Source: a virus. Taken from it: 64,000 nt of DNA. Position numbers and translations under genes: made by a program. The notes under the pieces were generated by a model, which worked only from the letters and a program-made list of their open reading frames with translations, did no database searches and was not told the DNA's origin. This document shows positions 56,451 through 64,000 of the stretch, piece after piece. Every line of letters starts with the position of its first letter. Positions within the stretch are counted from its first letter, which is position 1. The DNA is taken from the IMG/VR virus record IMGVR_UViG_3300032236_000879, positions 1 to 64,000 of that record. One strand, 5' to 3'.

Positions 56451-57260
56451 ATGAACTCAAATGACTTTAGAAAAATGATGACTCTACTAGAGTCGATTGA
56501 GCAAGGGCGCCCAACACACCAATTAGATGAGATTTTTGGTATATTTGGTCGTGGGGATAAGCAGGGACAACTAGCAGACGAAATCAAGAAAACTGAAATC
56601 ATACTAAATTCAGCCATACAAGCTAAAGAACTTTGGGAAAAGCTTGAAGGAGAAAGCCAATCTGCTCCGATCTGGTTATACTTCACAACAGATCAACACA
56701 CTTCCCCCGGTGTAGTAAGTAATATACGAAGAGCCGCTGCTATCAGTAAATTTAATACCTTTTTCGGAGAGTATTCATTCGCTGACACACCATATCAACA
56801 GACTGATCTTAGAATAAATCTTGAACGTTGGGATAATATAGCTCAACCGTATGATCTTGAATACGGAGGGAATGGATTTTATTATGGTAATGCTGTAAAG
56901 TTAATACAAGTTTATAAGTGTTATAACTTTAACTTTCCTACTAGTTCTATTCTATACAAAGGAAAGGTTATAGAAAGCGGTAATTATTCTGGAGCAGGTA
57001 AGACTACGTTTGTTCATACACCTAAAGCTACTGCTAGTGGTAACCTTCAGGATGAGAATTGGAGAGATAATCCAGACTCTGGACACTCTTTTGAAAGAAT
57101 AGTTGATATTGTGAAACAGTATTGTAATTGGGAAGACGGTCATTCTATTGGTTCCTTCCCACCAGAAGGTGTATCGTTAGCCCCTGATGGTAACGGATTG
57201 GATTGGGGAATCAATCACTTTAGCGAAAAACTAGATGAACTTAGAAAGCAGCGTAGATGA
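56451..57260 (+). CDS. Candidate packaged internal protein 3 with shared leader
   Basis: A 269-residue protein. Leader MNSNDFRKMMTLLESIE...HQLDE (Glu27), then IFGIFGRGDKQ. The body aligns with the protein at 55214: SQSAPIWLYF/SQSIPVWMYF, SSILYKGKVIES/SYLVYQGKILKS, VHTPK/VHSPG, RIVDIVKQY/KIIDIVKRW. The conserved S-Q-S-x-P-x-W-x-Y-F and (L/V)Y-x-G-K motifs mark an unrecognised domain. The gene end overlaps the next ATG by 4 bases. Confidence 0.7.
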   Translation: MNSNDFRKMMTLLESIEQGRPTHQLDEIFGIFGRGDKQGQLADEIKKTEIILNSAIQAKELWEKLEGESQSAPIWLYFTTDQHTSPGVVSNIRRAAAISKFNTFFGEYSFADTPYQQTDLRINLERWDNIAQPYDLEYGGNGFYYGNAVKLIQVYKCYNFNFPTSSILYKGKVIESGNYSGAGKTTFVHTPKATASGNLQDENWRDNPDSGHSFERIVDIVKQYCNWEDGHSIGSFPPEGVSLAPDGNGLDWGINHFSEKLDELRKQRR

Positions 57261-57391
57261 AATCGAATAATAAGAACAAAGTCACTCCTAGAAAACCGGA
57301 TGAGGTAGGTGGAATTTATTTTTCTTCTGCTATAAAGATTTTTGATCCAAAGACAGGTGAGATAATTTTACATAAAAGAGGAGACGGATAA
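57257..57391 (+). CDS. Small conserved phage protein, 44 residues
   Basis: The ATG overlaps the preceding TGA (ATGA). The 44-residue product ends SSAIKIFDPKTGEIILHKRG, a motif (I-K-I-x-D-x-x-T-G-E-x-(I/L)-(L/V)-x-K-R) I recognise from small proteins next to structural genes in cyanophage-like T4 relatives. It also resembles the start of the virion protein at 57660 (ITITDVTEPDNHIVLVDK). Function unknown. Confidence 0.65.
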   Translation: MKSNNKNKVTPRKPDEVGGIYFSSAIKIFDPKTGEIILHKRGDG

Positions 57392-57670
57392 ATGCCAAAC
57401 ATTTATCTGACCGAAAACCTATTTAATAAGGCATTTGGAATATTACCATGGCGATATATAGGTAGTGAAAAAAATAATAATGCATTAGTATGGACATTGA
57501 CTACGCCGAACGGTGATATTATAACAGTATCCGGACTTCGTCATTGGGCAAAGAGTAACGGACATAAGTATCAAGATATATATAATAGCAAGAACGGATG
57601 GAATGCGGTAAAGCATGGCTCTGGTCGCGGCGGCGGAAGAAAGAAAAAGGAACATAACAGTGGAATTTAA
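57392..57670 (+). CDS. Small NUMOD-like DNA-binding protein
   Basis: A 92-residue basic protein. The middle WTLTTPNGDIITVSGLRHWA followed by KYQDIYNSKNGWNAV follows the pattern of DNA-binding modules on phage homing endonucleases (W-x-L-x-x-P-x-G...V..L..(F/W)...N......L......G...GW). The C-terminus is Gly/Arg/Lys-rich (GSGRGGGRKKKE). It has no nuclease domain. It overlaps the next gene by 11 bases. It may be a regulator or the remains of a mobile gene inserted ahead of the virion gene. GAGGAGACGG precedes the ATG. Confidence 0.55.
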   Translation: MPNIYLTENLFNKAFGILPWRYIGSEKNNNALVWTLTTPNGDIITVSGLRHWAKSNGHKYQDIYNSKNGWNAVKHGSGRGGGRKKKEHNSGI

Positions 57671-58286
57671 TATAAAGGTGTTTATAAAGGGACACATTAC
57701 TATTACAGATGTTACTGAACCTGACAATCATATTGTTTTAGTTGACAAGGATAACCAAATCAACTATGAAAACATGTCAGAGGCTATTGCAGACTCTCTG
57801 AGCAGCCGTGGCTACGGTCAAATCTATGAAATGGCATTTGGAAACGGTGCGTCGTCTATCGATGAGACCGGGGTGATCACCTATCTTCCTCCGAACACGA
57901 CTGGACAGAATGCTGCTCTCTACAATCAGACATATGCGAAGATTGTAGATGATACGAGCGTATTCAATCTAGACCCAACCCGAAACAAAATGACAGTGCT
58001 CCATAGTGCAGGTAACTTGTACACTGATATTCTAGTACAGTGCTTGCTTGACTACGGTCAGCCTGCAGGACAAGCAGCTTTTGATAATAGCACTTCAGTC
58101 ACATCAGATTATATCTTTGATGAATTAGGATTGCTAGCTAATTACGGTACGGATGCTAACGGTAATACAATCACTAGACTTTTAACTCACGTAGTATTTC
58201 ACCCTGTACAGAAGTCTTTGAATAGACAGATTCAAATAGATTACACTGTGCGGGTGCAGTCACTTACCAATTTGGTGACTATATGA
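57660..58286 (+). CDS. Conserved virion structural protein (cyanophage type)
   Basis: A 208-residue protein if it starts at GTG 57660, which has AAAGGAAC upstream and gives the expected opening VEFNIKVFIKGHITITD; an upstream frame to 57615 is open but unlikely. Conserved blocks: INYENMSEAIADSLSSRG, EMAFGNGASSIDETGVITYL, PPNTTGQNAALYNQTYAKIV, YTDILVQCLLDYGQP, DYIFDELGLL and THVVFHPVQKSLNRQIQIDY. I recognise it as a structural protein common in T4-like marine phages, usually near baseplate and fibre genes. The exact position in the particle is unknown. Confidence 0.75.
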   Translation: MEFNIKVFIKGHITITDVTEPDNHIVLVDKDNQINYENMSEAIADSLSSRGYGQIYEMAFGNGASSIDETGVITYLPPNTTGQNAALYNQTYAKIVDDTSVFNLDPTRNKMTVLHSAGNLYTDILVQCLLDYGQPAGQAAFDNSTSVTSDYIFDELGLLANYGTDANGNTITRLLTHVVFHPVQKSLNRQIQIDYTVRVQSLTNLVTI

Positions 58287-58414
58287 ACGATAAATTCGCC
58301 CCTACCTGGTTGATGATTAAACGCCACATGCATACAGGCGTGCTGTATTTCTGTAAAACTACTAGGGCCGATCCATACAAATATAACGGAGTGCATAAAC
58401 AGTGTCATATGTAA
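58283..58414 (+). pseudogene. Truncated homing-endonuclease N-terminal fragment
   Basis: A 43-codon frame starting at an ATGA overlap. LMIKRHMHTGVLYFCKTTRA followed by DPYKYNGVHK matches the start of a common phage endonuclease-associated domain (YIKxHxxTGLKYFGKTTxxDPYKYxGSGKYW). It breaks off right after KYNG, where homologues go on for over 100 residues. The end overlaps the fibre gene start at 58402. It looks like a remnant left by recombination. Confidence 0.6.
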
Positions 58415-60936
58415 TTTTAAAAAGCGATGGTACAATACTAACGACTATTGCCGACGGCACTATCAACACGACCAGTACTCCTCTAGGGCTACCGGGTAGG
58501 CTCTATCCTGGCTACGGTCAGGTAATCGACACTGACGTTGTACATCTTCTTGAGAATTTCGCAAACAGCTCACCGCCGACTGCTGCTCTTAGGGGGCAGC
58601 TATGGTTCAACACGACTAACAGTACACTCAATATAGCACCGAGTGATTCACCTGCTGCTAGCGCATGGTTAACTATCGCTACTACAGGAAGTGATGGTGT
58701 TTTTGGTAATCTCACTATTACCGGCAACATCACTGCTAATAATGCTGCAATAAGCAACAATACTACATCTAATACAATCACTGTCAATTATGCAACAGTC
58801 AATGTGAGTGCGAATATCACTAACGCGAACGTGACTGGTAATTTTGTTGCAGCTAATGTTCTAACTAACTTGATCAGCACTGGTGCACAAGTACTACCGG
58901 GACAGATGATTGGAACTTGGACTGTTTCAGGCGGACAGAACGGTAATTCATTATATGTTAATGCCGGTAACCTTGTGATCAGTAATGCAGGTTATGGTAT
59001 CAAGACTGACTTATACATGTACGCTAATGGTCAGCAAGTAAGTTTTAATGGTACATATACTAATTCAAACGTAGCTGCATTCTTACCGGTATATGTAGGT
59101 GATATTGGATTAGTAGGCGGCGGCGCTAACTTGAACGGCAATGTACTTAATACTGGTTCTTCTACTAATCCAGGAACTATCATAGGTAACTGGACTATTC
59201 AACCTGGTTCAAATCTCACTGGTCTTACTAATGTTCCGGGTTCAATCGTTACTGGTATTGTTGCTAATGCTAATACATCATTGTATACTGTGAATGTTTT
59301 AGGCATCAATCAGCCTAATATTGTTTCAGTCGGTACTTTGACTTCACTGAATATCAGTGGATCATTGACTTCAGGCCAAATAATATCTACTGTTACTACT
59401 GGAACTCCTCCGCTGACTGTGTTGTCAAATACTAAAGTTTCAAATCTTAATGCTGATCTGCTTGATGGATACACTACTGACGTTGGTCCTACTGCAAATA
59501 CTATTGCAACCAGAGACGCTCAAGGAAATGTTTCAGCTAATTACTTCTTAGGTAACGGTGCTCTTCTTACTGGCATCAATAATTTTACTTCTAACATATT
59601 CAATGGTACTTCTAATATAAACATTGCAACTCCAAACGGTAATATTGTTGCGTCTGTTAACGGAACAAGCAATATACTAACTATTTCAACAGTTGGTGCC
59701 AATATTTTAGGAACAGTGACTGCTACTGCATTCGTGGGAGATGGTTCTAGACTTACCAATATACCTGTAGGAAATATTAGCGGCACTATTTCAAACGCAA
59801 ACTATGCGTCATATGCTGGTAATATTATCAATTCTTCTCAACCAAATATCACTTCAATCGGTACGCTCACTTCGCTTAACATTAGCGGAAATCTGAATGC
59901 AGGTAATGTAATCAGTTCATTCTTCGGAAGCGGTGCAGGGTTAACTAACATCCCAGCAGGAAATATAATAGGAACAGTTAGCAGTGCTGTATCTGCTACT
60001 AGTGCTTCGACTGCTGGTTCCGCCACAACTGCTGGTACAGTAACAACTAATGCTCAACCAAATATCACAAGCGTAGGAACACTAACATCACTTAATGTTT
60101 CCGGTAGGGTAAATGCAGCTTCATTTGCAGGCGACGGCTCTGCTCTAACGAATCTTACCGTAGGTAATATTAGCGGTACGATTTCAAATGCAAATTATGC
60201 AGCATATGCCGGTAATATTATCAATTCTTCTCAACCAAATATCACTTCAATCGGTACACTCACTTCACTTAATGTTACCGGAAATATAACAGGTTCAAAT
60301 ATTTCTGGAAATCATTATGGCAATGGATTTGCGCTGACCAATATAAACGGATCTAATGTCAGCGGAACAGTAGCTCTTGCGGTATCTGCTGGTACAGCAA
60401 ATACTGCTAGCACTGTCACTACTGCGGCACAGCCAAATATCACAAGTTTAGGAATACTATCTGGATTGGGTGTTGTTGGTACAGTAAATGTTACCGGAAC
60501 TATGACAGTAAGTGGTAACTCGTCATTCGCAACTGGAACACAACAAGTTAGAGATATAATCGAACAAGTTAATCTTTCTGGATCAGCTATTTCAGGGTCA
60601 ATCAATGTCAATTTGATCGGCCCCTCAGTCAATTATTTTACCACTAATGCTGCAGGAAATTGGGCTATCAATTTTATAGGAAATAATTCTGTAACCGTTA
60701 ATTCTTATCTAGGAGTTGGTCAATCTGCAACTACGACAGTGCTGGTTACGATAGGTTCAAGTGCATATTATCCGTCTGTGTTTTCTATTGACGGTGTATC
60801 TGTTACTCCTAAATGGCTGGGTGGGTCCGCTCCTTCTTCCGGTAGTGCTAACAAGGTTAATGTTTACACATTCACTATCGTAAAGACCGGTTCTTCAGCT
60901 TTCACGGTATTTGCTTCAGTGTCAAATTACGGATAA
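58402..60936 (+). CDS. Tail fibre protein, long repeat type
   Basis: An 844-residue protein with GTG start; GGAG lies about 10 bases upstream. Residues 1-85 (KSDGTILTTIADGTINTTST, LLENFANSSPP, LRGQLWFNTTNSTLN) are shared with the fibre at 61925 and are likely the attachment domain. LYMYANGQQVSFNGTYTNSN is also shared. The shaft has repeated units: GNG(A/F)LLTGIN, GDGS(R/A)LTN(I/L), GNISGTISNANYA(S/A)YAG, NIINSSQPNITSIGTLTSLN. The C-terminal ~160 residues (from VRDIIEQVNL) form a separate beta-rich tip with no known match. Two 47-base identical DNA repeats lie inside. Confidence 0.85.
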   Translation: MSYVILKSDGTILTTIADGTINTTSTPLGLPGRLYPGYGQVIDTDVVHLLENFANSSPPTAALRGQLWFNTTNSTLNIAPSDSPAASAWLTIATTGSDGVFGNLTITGNITANNAAISNNTTSNTITVNYATVNVSANITNANVTGNFVAANVLTNLISTGAQVLPGQMIGTWTVSGGQNGNSLYVNAGNLVISNAGYGIKTDLYMYANGQQVSFNGTYTNSNVAAFLPVYVGDIGLVGGGANLNGNVLNTGSSTNPGTIIGNWTIQPGSNLTGLTNVPGSIVTGIVANANTSLYTVNVLGINQPNIVSVGTLTSLNISGSLTSGQIISTVTTGTPPLTVLSNTKVSNLNADLLDGYTTDVGPTANTIATRDAQGNVSANYFLGNGALLTGINNFTSNIFNGTSNINIATPNGNIVASVNGTSNILTISTVGANILGTVTATAFVGDGSRLTNIPVGNISGTISNANYASYAGNIINSSQPNITSIGTLTSLNISGNLNAGNVISSFFGSGAGLTNIPAGNIIGTVSSAVSATSASTAGSATTAGTVTTNAQPNITSVGTLTSLNVSGRVNAASFAGDGSALTNLTVGNISGTISNANYAAYAGNIINSSQPNITSIGTLTSLNVTGNITGSNISGNHYGNGFALTNINGSNVSGTVALAVSAGTANTASTVTTAAQPNITSLGILSGLGVVGTVNVTGTMTVSGNSSFATGTQQVRDIIEQVNLSGSAISGSINVNLIGPSVNYFTTNAAGNWAINFIGNNSVTVNSYLGVGQSATTTVLVTIGSSAYYPSVFSIDGVSVTPKWLGGSAPSSGSANKVNVYTFTIVKTGSSAFTVFASVSNYG
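59818..59864 (+). repeat. 47-bp direct repeat, copy 1
   Basis: Identical to 60211-60257 within the same fibre gene; similarity continues on both sides for about 35 bases each way. It codes for part of NIINSSQPNITSIGT. Confidence 0.9.
60211..60257 (+). repeat. 47-bp direct repeat, copy 2
   Basis: Identical copy of 59818-59864, 393 bases later and in the same frame, so recombination between them would remove 131 codons cleanly. Confidence 0.9.
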
Positions 60937-60941
60937 GTCAA

Positions 60942-61889
60942 ATGACTAGGTTATCAACATTTAGTGCAGATAGTTATAGAGCGTGGGTAGGTCCAGCTGC
61001 ATCTACGGACACACATTGTGCTAATAGTGGATATACCTTTCCTCTACTAATACCTAACTCATCTGATGGATACACACTGTCACAATTAGGTACACCTCAG
61101 TATAATGCACATGCATGGACTATAAACACAGGATATATCAAATACTTGATCAATGGTCAAGGAAGAGGTATTTTTGGAAACGGTACTATCGGAAACACAA
61201 GCCCGTCGGAATATATGTTGCTATATGATCCTACTGGGAAAGGCAACTACACCTATGGTCTGTTCGATGACTGTTTTCAACCTGGTACACCCCATGAAAT
61301 GGGTATTTTTAGCATAGACGATGCTGTATTTTTAGGGGGCGGAAATGAACCAACCTTTGGAAACAATCCTGCCAATGGAACAGTTTTATCCTGGCAAGTT
61401 TCTGATGGTAGAATCGTAGTTCTAATGGGTAGCACTACTTGGGGACATGCAGTCTTTCAATATTTTTCTTATCCAGGTGAATCTATAGTCCGTATGCAAA
61501 TGTCGTACACTAATACAACTTCATCTAACCATTTTATACTGGCGCAACGCGGCGGCGATTGTGATTTCGATCAATACCCCACTTTCAATGATCGGGGAAT
61601 TTCACCGACTGCACCTGCTAATGTAGCTTATTCTATCGGTCAGTTAACAACAAAATCAGTGTGTCTTTATACTCCGGGTAATTCATATACATGTAATACA
61701 TCAGTCATTGCTGATTGGCCATTGTATGATCCTGGACAAGTTCTAACTGGAATTAATAACGGAATCGGAGATTATTCGATTTATAGTGCATGGAATTTAG
61801 GAACAGTTTCTCCGGGTCAGACCGTATATGTGACCTGTTTTTATATAGTAGGATTAGGGTTATCCGAATTCCCTACTTATATATGTTAA
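60942..61889 (+). CDS. Possible fibre tip or adhesin, family not recognised
   Basis: A 315-residue protein between two fibre genes, 5 bases after the first. It is rich in aromatic, Gly, Ser and Thr residues, with no signal peptide or membrane span, and probably all-beta. Features: FSADSYRAWVGPAASTDTHC, GRGIFGNGTIGNTSPSEYML, WGHAVFQYFSYPGESIVRMQ and a C-terminal cysteine (FPTYIC). Its position suggests a receptor-binding or fibre-assembly protein, since such genes often sit just after the fibre shaft gene. Sequence alone does not show activity. Confidence 0.5.
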   Translation: MTRLSTFSADSYRAWVGPAASTDTHCANSGYTFPLLIPNSSDGYTLSQLGTPQYNAHAWTINTGYIKYLINGQGRGIFGNGTIGNTSPSEYMLLYDPTGKGNYTYGLFDDCFQPGTPHEMGIFSIDDAVFLGGGNEPTFGNNPANGTVLSWQVSDGRIVVLMGSTTWGHAVFQYFSYPGESIVRMQMSYTNTTSSNHFILAQRGGDCDFDQYPTFNDRGISPTAPANVAYSIGQLTTKSVCLYTPGNSYTCNTSVIADWPLYDPGQVLTGINNGIGDYSIYSAWNLGTVSPGQTVYVTCFYIVGLGLSEFPTYIC

Positions 61890-61894
61890 GAAAT

Positions 61895-61902
61895 GATAAA
61901 TA
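61895..61902 (+). promoter_or_regulatory. Late promoter box GATAAATA before second fibre
   Basis: GATAAATA lies 22 bases before ATG 61925. The following AATAACGGAGTG leader is almost the same as before the fibre at 58402, which lacks the box. Confidence 0.6.
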
Positions 61903-61924
61903 AAAATAACGGAGTGATTGAACG

Positions 61925-63151
61925 ATGGCATATACGATTGTAAAAACTGATGGTACAGTATTGACTACCATCGCAGATGGTACTATTAATACAACTAGTA
62001 CCTCTATTGGATTACCTGGTAGAAACTATGCAGGTTACGGACAGACATTGGACACAAATTTTGTCCATACACTAGAAAACTTCGCTGCATCTACTCCTCC
62101 TGCTAACCCATTGAGAGGTCAACTTTGGTTCAATACTAATAATAGCACATTATATGTTTGCCCTGCTGACGGTACTACATCTGCCTCATCTTGGTTATCA
62201 CTCACTTCAACTGCTTCAGGTGGTTCAACTACGTTCGGTGCTGTCAACGTAACAGGTAATGTTCAATCAAACAACCTAGCTGCAACTAATGGTGTTTCTG
62301 CTAACGTAGTCACTTCTAACTATCTCACCATCAGCGCAAATGCAACAATCGCTAATGCGTCAATTGCTAATGCAAATGTAACTACCCTATTGACTGTTGC
62401 AAATATCACTTCAGGTGGCCAGTCAGTCCCTGGCAACTTGACAGGCGGATGGACAGTAAATGGTTCTGTCACTGGCAACGCTCTTATAATCACGAACGGT
62501 AATCTAGCGGTAAGCAATTCTGCTGGTGCTAACCTGTACGGTATTCTCTGCGACAGATATATGTATGCGAACGGTACTCCAATCAGCTTCGCAGGTACAT
62601 ATAGTAACGCAAATGTTCAAGCATATCTTCCTACTTATACAGGTAACGTAGGAACAACTGGTGCAACGTTCTATGGCAACGTACTAACGACTGGGGCAAA
62701 CACTACTACAGGTGCGATCACAGGCAACTGGTCATTGACAACTGGTTCACGACTCAATGCTACTTACGCTGACTTGGCTGAGCGTTTTGCGGCTGATGAT
62801 GTATATGATGCAGGAACGGTTGTTTCTCTAGGCGGAGAAGCAGAGATCACTGCTGTTAAATATGAACTCTCAGAAGATGTATTTGGTGTTATCTCTGACA
62901 CTGCTGCGTATTTGATGAACTCGGCCGCAGGTGATGATACGACACACCCTGCTGTAGCAGTTTCGGGGCGTGTTCCTGTTAAGGTTCTTGGATCCGTCAA
63001 GAAGGGTGATCGTCTAGTCAGTGCAGGAACTGGTCTTGCTCGTGCTGCTAAGGGCGGAGAAGCTACTCCATTCAACGTGATCGGCAGAGCATTAGAAAAC
63101 AAGACTGATATTGGTGTCGGATTTGTCGAAGCCTTCGTATCGATTAAGTAA
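61925..63151 (+). CDS. Tail fibre protein with cyanophage-type C-terminal domain
   Basis: A 408-residue protein. The N-terminal ~85 residues match the fibre at 58402 (KTDGTVLTTIADGTINTTST, LENFAASTPP, LRGQLWFNTNNSTL). A short shaft contains YMYANGTPISFAGTYSNANV. From ~280 is a compact domain: YADLAERFAADDVYDAGTVV, DVFGVISDTAAYLMNS, HPAVAVSGRVPVKVLGSVKK, GDRLVSAGTGLARAA and NVIGRALENK. That domain is common at the ends of T4-like marine phage fibres, often where an S74 chaperone would be, but the S74 dyad is not seen. GGAG precedes the ATG. Confidence 0.85.
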   Translation: MAYTIVKTDGTVLTTIADGTINTTSTSIGLPGRNYAGYGQTLDTNFVHTLENFAASTPPANPLRGQLWFNTNNSTLYVCPADGTTSASSWLSLTSTASGGSTTFGAVNVTGNVQSNNLAATNGVSANVVTSNYLTISANATIANASIANANVTTLLTVANITSGGQSVPGNLTGGWTVNGSVTGNALIITNGNLAVSNSAGANLYGILCDRYMYANGTPISFAGTYSNANVQAYLPTYTGNVGTTGATFYGNVLTTGANTTTGAITGNWSLTTGSRLNATYADLAERFAADDVYDAGTVVSLGGEAEITAVKYELSEDVFGVISDTAAYLMNSAAGDDTTHPAVAVSGRVPVKVLGSVKKGDRLVSAGTGLARAAKGGEATPFNVIGRALENKTDIGVGFVEAFVSIK

Positions 63152-63163
63152 TAAGGAACACAC

Positions 63164-64000
63164 ATGAGTTACGCACAATATGGTACAGTCCAGGCAACAG
63201 ACTTTAACGCACTAGCGGGCGGTAACCCTACTACGACTGCTAATACATTGAATGCAGTATGGGCAACAGGTGGAACCAGTGCAGGTTACGGTCAGCCTGC
63301 ACTATCAAATGTCGCTGCTGGACAGACAGTTGCTGCAACTTCACAGTGGGCTACCCTAGTGGCAAATACAGCAAGTGCAGCAACTCACCAAGGTTCAGCA
63401 ATCACTGCTGTTACCGCACCGGTAGCTGGTGGCACAATAACATACTTGTCAGCTATTCCAACTAACCTAACTACGATTTATACTAACAGGTTAAATGCTG
63501 CTTCACAAGGTTCAACAGGTACAACCTCAGCCAACCGTGCATCAACATGGTCAAACAACTTAGTGTTTACTCTGTCGGCTACATTTGCGAACGGTGATGC
63601 TGCTCGCTATTTCTTTAATGCCGGCGGACAACTCAAGATCACATTCAGTCATCCAACTGGTACAACCATCGACAACTCATTGAACGCACTTGCTACTGCT
63701 TGCGGAACTGTTGTTCTTTCAGCACCGACTAGTGGTACGATTACTGTAGCATCTACTTCATATAACGGTGTAACTAAGATTGGTGGTAGCGGAACAGTAA
63801 ATGCGATTTCTACCAACTCAGGATATTATGCTTGGACTACTGCAAACACTCAGGTATTCAAACAGCTAGTTGCTTCTGCACCCGTCGGATATACAAATAC
63901 AAACATCAATTTGAATGTAAAGACCAATGGTCCAGTTGGTACAAACGGTGACGTTGGTAACGTGATCACAATCTACGCAAACTGGGCAGAACTTACTTCA
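63164..64000 (+). CDS. Virion structural protein, 3' end outside window
   Basis: The ATG at 63164 has AAGGA upstream, and the frame stays open for 279 codons to the window edge. It starts MSYAQYGTVQATDFNALAGG and includes NAVWATGGTSAGYGQPALSN, FANGDAARYFFNAGGQLKIT and a region rich in Thr/Ala/Gly. I recognise the opening (Y-G-x-(V/I)-x-A-x-D-(Y/F)-N) and ARYFFNAGGxL from cyanophage-type tail or fibre-associated structural proteins. It follows the second fibre by 12 bases. C-terminal half not seen. Confidence 0.7.
   Translation, partial: MSYAQYGTVQATDFNALAGGNPTTTANTLNAVWATGGTSAGYGQPALSNVAAGQTVAATSQWATLVANTASAATHQGSAITAVTAPVAGGTITYLSAIPTNLTTIYTNRLNAASQGSTGTTSANRASTWSNNLVFTLSATFANGDAARYFFNAGGQLKITFSHPTGTTIDNSLNALATACGTVVLSAPTSGTITVASTSYNGVTKIGGSGTVNAISTNSGYYAWTTANTQVFKQLVASAPVGYTNTNINLNVKTNGPVGTNGDVGNVITIYANWAELTS

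Noticed and set aside
56432-56464. 10-codon frame (MKKADKNELK) as a leader peptide before the third leader-bearing gene
   Set aside because: Too short to support; no clear ribosome site, and it overlaps the real start by chance in AT-rich sequence.
1-64000. CRISPR array, diversity-generating retroelement or retron
   Set aside because: No regularly spaced short repeats with unique spacers, no reverse transcriptase, and no template/variable repeat pair seen near the fibre genes.

Overview
The window is late-gene DNA of a T4-superfamily myovirus. It is AT-rich, uses the standard bacterial code, and its genes are packed or overlapping. The T4 capsid cassette (gp23, gp22, gp21, gp67-like, gp20) is recognisable, as are gp46/gp47, the late sigma factor gp55, the baseplate genes gp26, gp53, gp5, gp25 and gp6, and late promoter boxes of the form (G/T)ATAAATA. 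Protein sizes and sequence style resemble marine and freshwater cyanophage-like T4 relatives more than coliphage T4. No photosynthesis or other host-marker gene is present, so the host is unknown.

Layout. 1-514 (-): start of a tail-fibre gene cut by the window edge. 605-2770: HNH-like zinc protein, glycosyltransferase-like protein and an HNH homing endonuclease. 2890-8913 (-): capsid operon gp23-gp22-gp21-gp67-like-small protein-gp20; the portal gene carries an in-frame TAA. 8948-16054 (-): two paralogous tape-measure-like proteins, one with a T4-type lysozyme domain and one with an M15-type peptidase domain. 16158-17209 (+): gp26 and a -1 frame extension joined by a textbook frameshift signal. 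17210-17759: no credible protein, but dense inverted repeats that look like a large structured RNA. 17760-23060 (-): PD-(D/E)XK-like nuclease, second HNH endonuclease, gp46, gp47, gp55. 23193-55166 (+): baseplate operon ending in a 6,500-residue protein. 55214-57260 (+): three small proteins with the same N-terminal leader and a predicted gp21 cleavage site. 57257-64000 (+): small genes, a homing-gene remnant, virion proteins and tail fibres; the last gene runs off the edge.

How it fits together. gp55 should direct transcription from the GATAAATA boxes seen ahead of many operons. gp22, gp67-like and gp21 build and mature the prohead around the gp20 portal and gp23 shell, and the three leader-bearing proteins may be packaged inside it. 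gp26 plus its frameshifted form would act as tail-assembly chaperones for the tape-measure proteins encoded divergently next door. gp5, gp25, gp6, gp53 and the giant protein form baseplate and spike. The cell-wall lysozyme that T4 carries in gp5 is absent from gp5 here and sits in a tape-measure-like protein. The fibre genes share an N-terminal attachment domain and long repeats suited to recombination.

Most notable: the frameshift signal at 16973-17020, the possible large RNA at 17250-17759, the paired tape-measure proteins with different muralytic domains, the giant protein with two beta-propellers, the leader-bearing internal-protein candidates, and a hairpin/late-promoter switch ahead of an HNH endonuclease.
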